This document shows, piece by piece, positions 10,690 through 20,890 of a DNA stretch of 64,000 bases; position 1 is the stretch's first letter; every line of letters begins with the position of its first letter. The position numbers and the translations under genes are program-made. Source of the DNA: Acipenser ruthenus (lineage: Eukaryota; Chordata; Actinopteri; Acipenseriformes; Acipenseridae); contig NC_081246.1 of the NCBI RefSeq assembly GCF_902713425.1, forward strand, positions 4,037,001 through 4,101,000, in the 5' to 3' direction. The notes under the pieces were generated by a model, which worked only from the letters and a program-made list of their open reading frames with translations, was not told the DNA's origin and did no database searches.

Positions 10690-10808
10690 AAAGTCATTGT
10701 ATTTTATCTTGCTCTTAATTGTATTATTACTTGTACTGTGATTCTTGAAATGTATTTTTTGTTCACGACTGTAAGTCGCCCTGGATAAGGGCGTCTGCTA
10801 AGAAATAC
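10690..10808 (+). mobile_element. L2-like LINE, extreme 3' end
   Basis: About 120 bases ending GTAAGTCGCCCTGGATAAGG GCGTCTGCTAAGAAATA, the same terminus as the LINE pieces at 4224-4596 and 5120-5905. It lies just beyond the 3' end of zinc-finger gene Z1. Confidence 0.8.
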
Positions 10809-10898
10809 TAATAATTTGAAACTGACGAGAGATGCGCAGGTCTGCTTTCATATTCTGGTGTGATTGAGGTGCTGTCATTCAGGAAACAATTGTTTTTT

Positions 10899-13331
10899 TT
10901 AAGTGTCCTGACTGACTGAATCTCTGTGAACTAGACTGTGTTTCCTTAGTTTATTTGACACTGCAAATCTCTTCCCACACTCACTACACTCAAAAGGTTT
11001 CTCTCCCGTGTGGGTTTTGTGATGCATTCTCAGGTTGTCTTTCCGATTGAAACTCCTCCCACATAGTGAACACACGTACGGTTTCTCTCCTGTCTGAATC
11101 CGCTGGTGTAACTGAAGTCTGCTTTTCCGAGTAAAACTCTTCCCACAATCTGCACAGTGATACGGCTTCTCTCCCGTGTGAATACGCTGGTGTGTTTGAA
11201 GGTTAAATTTCTGATTAAAACGCCTCCCACAGTCAGAACACTCGTACGGTTTCTCTCCTGTGTGAATACGCTGGTGTATTTTCAGCTTTCCCCGGTCACT
11301 GAAATTGGTGCCACATTCAGTACAGTGATACAAGATCTGCTCTGAAGGAATCTGCTGGGGAGTTTGTAGGGAAATGAAGTTGCCCTGGGTTGCAGAACTG
11401 TCGGGAAGTGGAGTCGCTGTATATCCCACAGGAAGTGGTCGGCTATCTTGTGCAGAAAGATTCTGAACCGAGCGAGTTCTCAGTTTCTTCACATATTCAT
11501 CTTGGGGTGTCGACTCTCTGTGTTTCTGCTTACGCTGCAGTTTCCCATCAGTAGAGATTTTGCTCTGGGGTGCTGGAGTGGAGGTGCGTCTTCCTAGATC
11601 TGCTTTAGAAGCGCAGGAAACAGAAGCCAAGGTTACTGCACAGCATTGAATCACAACCACTTTCCTGCAAGGCTTCACCTCACAGCCATCACTGTTAACA
11701 ATTAGAACATTGAAAAGCAAGAAAGATGATAAACTCTTAATCCTTCACAAAACAATTGCAATTCTTATATAAACTGTATTTTTGACATTCTACTCACATG
11801 CTGTGCTGCTCGTGGACGGCATCGCTCCTTCCTCCTTTCCATCTGCAGCTCTTTCCTGAGGGGGGTGATGTTTCCTCTGAATGGACCCCAGCACAGTGCC
11901 CTCTTCTCCAACACTAGAACCAGTGTCTTCAGAGACAGGCTGATTGGGTTTCATGCAGATCTGTTCAGGAGGATAATCTTCACAATGGCTAGATTCCATC
12001 TTAACTATATTCTCCTCCAGCGTATTGACTTTATTTTCTTCACTAACTTCCTCTGTGATGTGAACACACTCCAGCTCTACGGCCTCCTCTTTAATGTGGA
12101 CAGGTTCAAGTTCAGGGATCTCTTTACCTTCAGCACTTGTCAGCTCTGTAATCTCCATTATTCTTCCACACCACTCCTGATCACAGATTTCCTCTTTCAT
12201 GTAAAGAGCTTCTATCACTGGACCCTCCTCTGCTTCACTGAAAGCACGTCTCTCTCCAGAATCTGCGTGAAACAAAATTATACATTTATTTGTACAAATA
12301 AATACAATCATGTAATTCTGTGGAGTTTATAACTGTATGAAATAACACATCATAGATATTCATCCCATAGAGAGACAGTTACCTGGATACTGCACATCAG
12401 AATTTGGCTTGCAAATTATCATTTGGTTATTTATTTAGCAGACGCCTTTATCCAAAGCGACTTACAGAGACTCGGGTGTGTGAACTATGCATCAGCTGCA
12501 GAGTCACTTACAACTACGTCTCACCCGAAAGACGGAGCACAAGGAGGTGAAGCGACTTGCTCAGGGTCACACAGTGAGTCAGTGGCTGAGGAGGGATTTG
12601 AACCGGGGACCTCCTGGTTACAAGCCCTCTTCTTTAACCACTGGACCACACAGCCTCCGTGTTGAAAGTTGAAAATGTGTAAAATATGGTTTCTTTTTAA
12701 TTATATATATATTCCACCCACCCCCAAAATAATTGAAACATGATTACTTGTTTGTGGGATTCTAAACAGCTACTGTATCATAAATGAAGCACGTAGCGTT
12801 TTAACCACGCTGCTACCATGCGTGCTGACGTAGAAGCGTTCTCACGGTGTAAATATTATGGGATGAACGGCGCTTTCTTAAGTATTAACGTTTTGACGCT
12901 CCTATTACGTACAGTACGGTAACCGTGTATTTAATTGTATTTTTTTTTATAATGACCGGAAGGCATACAAGAACCATAACATTATTAATCTCACCTTGAA
13001 CTCTGATGAATAATCCCTGGTTCTCGTTCCTCTGACAGTCTTGTTCATTGCAGTCGGGGTTCATGTTTCTGAGAGGTTGTTTAATGTCTGCATCTGCAGC
13101 GTTCATGCATTCCCGCACCGCTTTCAACTCGCTCTCTGATATTTCCAATCTCAGCTTCAGACTTTCATTCTCTTTCTCCTTTCCAGCCATTTCCATTCGG
13201 AATTCAGTGAATTTGCCGCCGACAACTTTTGTGATTTGGCACAAGACGGTGTCTACAGCCGCTTTCACTGCGTGCTCGATGGTAGAGGCGAGCTCGTCTT
13301 GAAAGAACGACACGGAGACACTGACGTCCAT
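10899..13331 (-). CDS. C2H2 zinc-finger protein Z1, 5 fingers
   Basis: Probable DNA-binding nuclear protein, about 500 aa. Exon 1 is 13331-12995 (ATG in strong Kozak context; helical/coiled module [16 protein letters not shown]... through ELKAVR), exon 2 is 12262-11798 (acidic, with VHIKEE SUMO-type motifs), exon 3 is 11599-10899. The exon 3 acceptor AAAGCAG|ATCTAGG is the only one in phase with exon 2, so the open frame upstream of it is intron. Exon 1 tail is class I (RECMNAADADIKQPL). Fingers 1-5 use TGEKP linkers; finger 3 ends HQRIQ, losing its second zinc histidine, so it is probably weak. Intron 1 is 732 bp because a SINE sits in it; the usual size in this family is about 237. Shares the array's promoter block upstream. 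Symbol not assignable; function of targets unknown. Confidence 0.85.
12428..12655 (-). mobile_element. tRNA-derived SINE, family A, in intron 1 of Z1
   Basis: Full-length copy with box A-like head GGCTGTGTGGTCCAGTGG and tail ending CGTCTGCTAAATAAA. The homologous intron of Z9 carries the same insertion with an internal deletion (55847-55990), so the insertion predates the duplication that made Z1 and Z9. Confidence 0.85.
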
Positions 13332-13612
13332 CTTCACTGACTGTTAGCTTGAGACTGATATCCTTTCTGTATTCACGCTTTTATTATGAATAATATTGGG
13401 AGCCTCTCTTTGTTATTCAGTCAGCACTTGACTTATTTAGCAAGTTTCTCTGCTGCTGCAGCTCAACAACCCCACGCAGTCCCACACACACAATGTAAAC
13501 AAACCCGCACACACTTCCGCTTCCTCCCTGCTCCCATGGAGACGAGCGCGTCGTGACGTCACGTTAGCGGATTGGCGCCTCCTGCTGGAAGCACCCGGAT
13601 GGAAGCTGACGG
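13332..13612 (-). promoter_or_regulatory. Promoter block of Z1, probably bidirectional
   Basis: A 281 bp block found almost unchanged before eight of the array's genes. It holds a perfect CRE (TGACGTCA, 13554-13561), an inverted CCAAT box (ATTGG, 13571-13575), a GGAAGCGGAAGTG Ets-like site, and no TATA box. On its far side the integrase-like remnant starts on the plus strand, so it could drive both directions. Confidence 0.7.
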
Positions 13613-14720
13613 TCTCGTGGCAAATTTGTCCCCCCCTGAGTCATGTGACATGTCAGCGTTCTGTTGCTATGCGCGTCACTGCTTTTGCTCCACAGATCTT
13701 GACGCTGACAGTTGGAGTTCGTTGGCGCCGTCGTACAATTGTAATCAAATAATTTCTCTTTTTACAGGACAAATGTGTAATACTGTGTTTTTTTCCCCCT
13801 CAGAAAACTACATTTATCAATCGATATGGATCACTTGAGAGCGGTATATCGCTACCTCAGCACAGGTGAGTATCCTGAACAAGCCACCAAAGAGGAGAAG
13901 AGGGGTATCAGAAAGAAAGCCAGTACATTCGTTTTGAAAGGTAAAAAAAATAGAGAAATATTGAAAATTAATATTAATACATTATAAGTTATTGAAGCCG
14001 CCCTGTATTTTTGAAGATGTACATCTAAATAAATGATAAACGTGTGTGTGTGTAATATATATATATATATATATATGAAAGAAAAGGGTTAAAAGATTAA
14101 ATATATAACTATATATAACTAATAGCAGAAATGTGAGAACCAGAAAACAGAATTTGTATTAAAGAAGAATATATATATATATATATATATAAATGATGTA
14201 ACTTAAGAGTCTAAGAAATGACCATTATAAAGGGCAGAGACAGTTTTCCACATGTCGGTATTGTCAGTGGTTCTGATTCTTTTGAATAGGTTTTAGGTCA
14301 TTCTTTTTAAAAACATTCATTTAAAAACCGCCACTCATTGAAGTGTTTACTGTAGTATTATCTTTCCTTTTGTTTTATCTGTCAGGTAAGTACCTGAGAA
14401 GACTGGAGAGTGTCTCTGTAGGGTTGTGACCGATGAAGAGGAGAAGACTGCCATTCTCAATGAAGGGGGAGGGGGGGCAGAATTAGGAGTCATTTGGTTT
14501 ATTGTGTTGGACAGCACCTGTGGAGGGGTGATGAGGTGATGGACCACAGCCAGGCTCTGCTACGTAGACAGTTCCCACAGGTGGGAGGTTTGTATGCTGT
14601 CACCAGCCTGACACAGCTGACCTCCTTCAGCTCATCGGCTCAGGGATTTGTACAGATTCTCAATGTGTCTGGCAATCACTGGGTCACGGTAAGTAACATA
14701 GGCTGTGAGGAAGTACATTA
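13613..14720 (+). pseudogene. KRBA2/Ginger-like integrase-protease gene remnant, copy a
   Basis: Divergent from Z1. A coding start at 13826 gives MDHLRAVYRYLSTGEYPEQA then KEEKRGIRKKAS, like the N-terminus of H2C2-integrase proteins such as KRBA2 and Ginger DNA transposons. After an intron with (TA)n, a second piece reads KYLRR and, further on, HLWRGDEVMDHSQALLRRQF and FVQILNVSGNHWVTVSNIGC, resembling the Ulp1-like protease segment (NHW around the catalytic His) of related fish proteins. The integrase catalytic core is absent. It looks like a broken fossil, duplicated together with the zinc-finger genes. Family assignment is from motif memory. Confidence 0.6.
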
Positions 14721-15346
14721 AATGTCATCTCATTCAGGGTAAGTTTAACTATATTGTGGTGTAAGTGTAAATGTCACACTGCTATTTAGTAATTTTAACT
14801 CACTCATAAATATTCAGCTTCATAGATTAAATACTATGCTACAGGAATACTTGTAAGACAAAACAGTAATTAAATACACTTCATACAAATTCTAAAAAGG
14901 GATCCAGACTCATGACTCTATTAAATTAAAGCATTTATTTCACAAAATACACCTTTTGGACACCAAGTGCAGTTTATAATTTTTGGATGTCAGTTACTTT
15001 TAGACAACAGTGTTCATCCACAAGAATAACTGCTGGCAAAGGAAAAAAAAAGTACACTTGAATATCATTTTACAAATCAAAATGTCCTCACTGCCATCCT
15101 GGGTTATTCTGTACTATTTCTGTAGCCCAACTTGTAATTCACACAAATGCATTTAACCCCAGGGTACATTCCGTGCCTCCACAGTTTCAGAAGCACTGCT
15201 GTAGGAAACAGGGCTACAATCATTTGCATGCACAGCAGGCTTGGGATTTTTTGAGTTGAATTAGTTTATTTTCACAGTTGCCTGCATTTGAAACCGACGA
15301 CAGAGACGCAGGGTCTGCTTTGGTATTCTGGTGTGATTGAGATGCT
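14721..15346. repeat. Duplicated intergenic flank
   Basis: No gene. This AT-rich stretch recurs at about 19190-19620, 24000-24470, 30150-30590, 42790-43180, 47290-47755 and 53310-53700, always between a zinc-finger gene and the neighbouring unit. It travels with the array as part of the duplicated block. Confidence 0.75.
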
Positions 15347-15359
15347 TTTATTGAGTAAA

Positions 15360-17735
15360 CTAAATTCTTTTTTTTGTTTTTAAGTGTCCTGACTGACAAT
15401 CTCTGTGAACTAGACTGTGTTTCTTTAGTTTTTTTGACTCTACAAATCTCTTCCCACACTCACTACACTCAAAAGGTTTCACTCCAGTGTGGGTTATGTG
15501 GTGTGTTCTGAGGCTGCGTCTTCGACTGAAACTCCTCCCACATACTGGACTCACATACGGTTTCTCTCCTGTGTGAGTTCGCTGGTGATTTTGAAGAGCA
15601 CCTTTCTTATTAAAACTCTTCCCACAATCAGCACAGTGAAACGGTTTCTCTCCCTTGTGAATTCGCTGGTGTGTTTGAAGGTTACATTTGTAACTGAAAC
15701 GCCTCCCACAGTCAGGACACTCATACGGTTTCTCTCCTGTGTGAGTTCGCTGGTGATTTTGAAGAGCACCTTTCTGATTAAAACGCCTCCCACAATCAGC
15801 ACATTGAAACGGTTTCTCTCCCTTGTGAATTCGCTGGTGTGCTTGAAGATCACCTTTCTGATTAAAACCCTTCCCACAGTCAGGACACTCGTATGTTTTC
15901 ACTCCTGTGTGAATACGTTGGTGTACTTTTAATCCAGTTGCAAATCTGAATGTCTTCCCACACTCTGCACAGTGAAACGGTTTCTCTCCCGTGTGAATTC
16001 GCTGGTGTGTTTGAAGGTGTACTTTCTGATTAAAACCCTTCCCACAATCTGCACAGTGAAACGGTTTCTCTCCTGTGTGAGTTAGCTGGTGGGTTTGAAG
16101 GTTACATTTCTGATTAAAACTCCTCCCACAGTCAGGACACTCATATGGTTTCTCTCCTGTGTGACTACGCTGGTGTATTTTCAGCTTTCCCCGGTCACTG
16201 AAATTGGTGCCACATTCAGTACAGTGATACAAGATCTGCTCTGAAGGAATCTGCTGGGGAGTTTGTAGGGAAATGAAGTTGCCCTGGGTTGCAGAACTGT
16301 CAGGATGTGGAGTCGCTGTATATCCCACAGGAAGTGGTCGCCTATCTTGTGCAGAAAGATTCTGAACCGAGCGAGTTCTCAGTTTCTTCACATATTCATC
16401 TTGGGGTGTCGACTCTCTGTGTTTCTGCTTACGCTGCAGTTTCCCATCAGAAGGGATTTTGCTCTGGGGTGCTGGAGTGGAGGTGCGTCTTCCTAGATCT
16501 GCTTTAGAAGCGCAGGAAACAGAAGCCAAGGTTACTGCACAGCATTGAATCACAGCCACTTTACTGCAAGGCTTCACCTCACAGCCATCACTGTTAACAA
16601 TTACAACATTGAAAGGCAAGAGAAATTATAAACTCTTAATCCTTCACAAAACAATTGCAATTCTTATATAAACTGTATTTTTGACATTCTACTCACATGC
16701 TGTGCTGCTCGTGGACGGCATCGCTCCTTCCTCCTTTCCATCTGCAGCTCTTTCCTGAGGGGGGTGATGTTTCCTCTGAATGGACCCCAGCACAGTGCCC
16801 TCTTCTCCAACACTAGAACCAGTGTCTTCAGAGACAGGCTGATTGGGTTTCATGCAGATCTGTTCAGGAGGATAATCTTCACAATGGCTAGATTCCATCT
16901 TAACTATATTCTCCTCCAGTGTATTGACTTTATTTTCTTCACTAACTTCCTCTGTGATGTGATCACACTCCAGCTCTACGGCCTCCTCTTTAATGTGGAC
17001 AGGTTCAAGTTCAGGGACCTCTTTACTTTCTACAATTGTCAGGTCTGTAATCTCCATTATTCTTCCACACCGCTCCTGATCACAGATTTCCTCTTGTGTG
17101 TAAACAGCTTCTATCACTGGCCCCTCCTCTGCTTCACTGAAAGCACGTCTCTCTCCAGAATCTGCGTGAAAGAAAATTATACATGCTTTTAACTCTCACT
17201 GTACCAATAAATACAATCATGTAATTCTGTGGAGTTTATAACTGTATGAAATAACACATCATGGATATTATATATGCAACATTGTGAACGGTGCCTTCTT
17301 CAAGGAAACGCAATCATTACAGTAGTGCTGTATTTAATTGTATTTTATTTTTAAATGACTGGAAGGCATACAAGAACCCTAACATTATTAAAAATCACCT
17401 TTAACTCTGGTGAATAACCCCTGGCTCTCAATCCTCGGATGGTCTTGTTCATTGCAGTCCGTGTTCATGTTTCCCAGGGCTTGTCTGATGTTTGCATCCG
17501 CAGCGCTGACACACAGACGCACCGCTTTCAACTCGCTCTCTGATATTTCCAATCTCAGCTTCAGACTTTCATTCTCTTTCTCCTTTCCAGCCATTTCCAT
17601 TTGGAATTCAGTGAATTTGCCGCCGACAACTTTTGTGATTTGGCACAAGACGGTGTCTACAGCCGCTTTCACTGCGTGCTCGATGGTAGAGGCGAGCTCG
17701 TCTTGAAAGAACGACACGGAGACGCTGACGTCCAT
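15360..17735 (-). CDS. C2H2 zinc-finger protein Z2, 10 fingers
   Basis: About 646 aa. Exons 17735-17399, 17161-16697 and 16498-15360; introns 237 and 198 bp. Exon 1 tail is class II ([15 protein letters not shown]). The finger exon begins [14 protein letters not shown] and has ten fingers; finger 9 begins YVSPVC, so its first zinc cysteine is serine, a defect shared with Z3, Z4 and Z7. The C-terminus reads [14 protein letters not shown], different from the VSQDT end of Z1 and Z7 through a shift in the last codons. A poly-A signal (AATAAA) lies at 15352-15347. Base contacts of the fingers (for example QKGN, QKGD, QKGA helices) vary between paralogues, so targets probably differ. Probably functional, unproven. 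Confidence 0.85.
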
Positions 17736-18016
17736 CTTCACTGACTGTTAGCTTGAGACTGATATCCTTTCTGTATTCACGCTTTTATTATGAATAATAT
17801 TGGGAGCCTCTCTTTGTTATTCAGTCAGCACTTGACTTATTTAGCAAGTTTCTCTGCTGCTGCAGCTCAACAACCCCACGCAGTCCCACACACACAATGT
17901 AAACAAACCCGCACACACTTCCGCTTCCTCCCTGCTCCCATGGAGACGAGCGCGTCGTGACGTCACGTTAGCGGATTGGCGCCTCCTGCTGGAAACACCC
18001 GGATGGAAGCTGACGG
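17736..18016 (-). promoter_or_regulatory. Promoter block of Z2
   Basis: Same 281 bp block as before Z1, with the CRE TGACGTCA at 17958-17965 and ATTGG just beyond. The integrase-like remnant copy b starts on its far side. Confidence 0.7.
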
Positions 18017-18459
18017 TCTCGTGGCAAATTTGTCCCCCCCTGAGTCATGTGACATGTCAGCGTTCTGTTGCTATGCGCGTCACTGCTTTTGCTCCACAGA
18101 TCTTGACACTGACAGTTGGAGTTCGTTGGCGCCGTCGTGCAATTGTAATCAAATAATTTCTCTTTTTACAGTACAAATTTGTAATACTGTGTTTTTTTCC
18201 CCCTCAGAAAACTACATTTATCAATCGATATGGATCACTTGAGAGCGGTATATCGCTACCTCAGCACAGGTGAGTATCCTGAACAAGCCACCAAAGAGGA
18301 GAAGAGGGGTATCAGAAAGAAAGCCAGTACATTCGTTTTGAAAGGTAAAAAAAAATAGAGAAATATTGAAAATTAATATTAATACATTATAAGTTATTGA
18401 AGCCGCCCTGTATTTTTGAAGATGTACATCTAAATAAATGATAAACGTGTGTGTGTGTG

Positions 18460-18534
<75 letters not shown>

Positions 18535-19190
18535 GAAAGAAAAGGGTTAAAAGATTAAATATATAACTATATATAACTAATAGCAGAAATGTGAGAACCA
18601 GAAAACAGAATTTGTATTAAAGAAGAATATATACATATATATATATATATAAATGATGTAACTTAAGAGTCTAAGAAATGACCATTATAAAGGGCAGAGA
18701 CAGTTTTCCACATGTCAGTATTGTCAGTGGTTCTGATTCTTTTGAATAGGTTTGAGGTCATTCTTTTTAAGAACATTCATTTAAAAACCTCCACTCATTG
18801 AAGTGTTTACTGTAGTATTATCTTTCCTTTTGTTTTATCTGTCAGGTAAGTACCTGAGAAGACTGGAGAGTGTCTCTGTAGGGTTGTGACCGATGAAGAG
18901 GAGAAGACTGCCATTCTCAATGAAGGGGGAGGGGGGGCAGAATTAGGAGTCATTTGGTTTATTGTGTTGGACAGCACCTGTGGAGGGGTGATGAGGTGAT
19001 GGACCACAGCCAGGCTCTGCTACGTAGACAGTTCCCACAGGTGGGAGGTTTGTATGCTGTCACCAGCCTGACACAGCTGACTTCCTTCAGCTCATCGGCT
19101 CAAAGATTTGTACAGATTCTCAATGTGTCTGGCAATCACTGGGTCACGGTAAGTAACATAGGCTGTGAGGAAGTACATTAAATGTCATCT
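18017..19190 (+). pseudogene. KRBA2/Ginger-like integrase-protease gene remnant, copy b
   Basis: Near-identical to copy a, including the MDHLRAVYRYLS start (18230) and the NHWVTVSNIGC piece. Its intron carries a longer (TA)n run (about 18461-18530). Broken fossil; part of the duplicated unit. Confidence 0.6.
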
Positions 19191-19619
19191 CATTCAGTGT
19201 AAGTTTAACTATATTGTGGTGTAAGTGTAAATGTCACACTGCTATTTAGTAATTTTAACTCACTCATAAATATTCAGCTTCATAGATTAAATACTATGCT
19301 ACAGGAATACTTGTAAGACAAAGCAGTAATTAAACACACTTCATACAAATTCTAAAAAGGGATCCAGACACATGACTCTATTAAATCAAAGCATTTATTT
19401 CACAAAATACACCTTTTGGACACTAAGTACAGTTTATAATTTTTGGATGTCAGTTACTTTTAGACAACAGTGTTCATCCACAAGAATAACTGCTGGTAAA
19501 GGGGAAAAAAAGTACACTTGAATATCATTTTATAAATCAAAATGTCCTCACTGCCATCCTGGGTTATTTTGTACTATTTCTGTAGCCCAACTTGTAATTT
19601 ACACAAATGCATTTAACTC

Positions 19620-20335
19620 CAGAACATGACATTGTGTTACTGTTTCACTTTAACTCGGGAGATTTTGACATCACAGCCAAAAGTTTGTGTCCACGGTGAG
19701 TGGTTTGGTTGCCTTTGGATCTCATATTTTGGACGTTCTTTGTGAACACACTTTTGGCTGCGATTTCTAAATCTCCTCAATTCAATGGAAGCAGTGACAA
19801 ACCTGCACCTTCTGTGGAAGGAGTGATATTTACATCTTCCTTTATATCTCCATATTTATAGAAATTCCCATTGCATAACCAGCCCTCAAAGTGCCACGAT
19901 ACTTATTTCAATTCCAAAACTATAGAACTTAAAATCAAAATACAAATACACCCCATTATTCACTGAAATGTTTTTTCCATTTAGCTTCAGTATTAAAGTT
20001 TGTAAATGGATTTTCAAAGCTGTCGAAGCTTTGCTCCATCTTAGATCTAATGATGTTGTGAGAAGATACGAAGCCCATTACATCATCTTTTATATCTGAA
20101 TGCAATTCATGCAAAAGTTCCTCCATATTTCCAATGACAGATATAAGTATCTCTGACCGGCAAAGCGACTTGAATGATTTTTCTTTAGAATCACCGGGTA
20201 CTTCACAAAGCTGCTACGAGACAAAGGATCTCACCCAGGAAATGTGTGAGTGTGTAATTACAAATCTGCAGGGTTGTGGTGTAGCTACTAATGTTCTAAG
20301 ATCTGTCACTGAAAATATAGACCCTTAAATTGAGA
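19620..20335. mobile_element. EnSpm-like DNA transposon fragment with an internal head-to-head joint
   Basis: Minus strand from about 20127 down reads MEELLHELHSDIKDDVMGF and then SFDSFENPFTNFNTEAKWKK, a conserved stretch of EnSpm-like transposase ORFs. Plus strand from 20134 reads MTDISISDRQSDLNDFSLES through CECVITNLQGCGVATNV. In related proteins the second stretch comes before the first on one strand, so part of the element is inverted at about 20130. The left part (19620-19800) holds an inverted repeat around CAGCCAAAAGT, likely subterminal. Duplicated at 24470-25185. Confidence 0.55.
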
Positions 20336-20344
20336 AGAAAATAG

Positions 20345-20460
20345 GAGGCACTTTTTTTTACACAGAGACTGGTGAGGGTCTGGAAGCCACTCCCCAGTAA
20401 TGTTGTTGAAGCTGACACCCTGGGACCCTTCCTCTTGTCTGCGGTACTTCGTGTGGCAGG
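20345..20460 (+). mobile_element. Interspersed repeat piece, plus strand
   Basis: AGGAGGCACTTTTTTTTACA, then GGTCTGGAAGCCACTCCCCA and TGTTGTTGAAGCTGACACCC; matches in reverse the block at 9748-9975. Confidence 0.6.
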
Positions 20461-20890
20461 AGGTGTCAGCAGTAGCATTTGTTTTAATATATATACAGGT
20501 TAAGATGTGTGCGTTCATTTCTACACATGTTTGCATGAGCTTTCTCACCACCCCCCCCCCCCCCCAAGATACATTCTGTGCCTCCCCAGTTTCAGAAGCA
20601 CTGCTGTAGGAAACAGGGCTACAATCATTTGCCTACACAGCAGGCTTGGGATTTTTTTGAGTTGAATTTGTTTATTTTCACAGTTGCCTGTATTTGAGAC
20701 CGACGAGAGAGACGCAGGGTCTGCTTTGGTATTCTGGTGTGATTGAGATGCTTTTATTGAGTAAACTGAATTCTTTTTTTTGTTTTTAAGTGTCCTGACT
20801 GACTGAATCTCTGTGAACTAGACTGTGTTTCTTTAGTTTTTTTGACTCTACAAATCTCTTCCCACACTCACTACACTCAAAAGGTTTCAC

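Noticed and set aside
11865-12332. Plus-strand frames beginning [16 protein letters not shown], repeated at each gene
   Set aside because: Antisense shadows of exon 2; their conservation follows from exon 2.
15489-15932. Repeated open frames such as [20 protein letters not shown] and [20 protein letters not shown]
   Set aside because: Other-frame readings of the 84 bp finger repeat.
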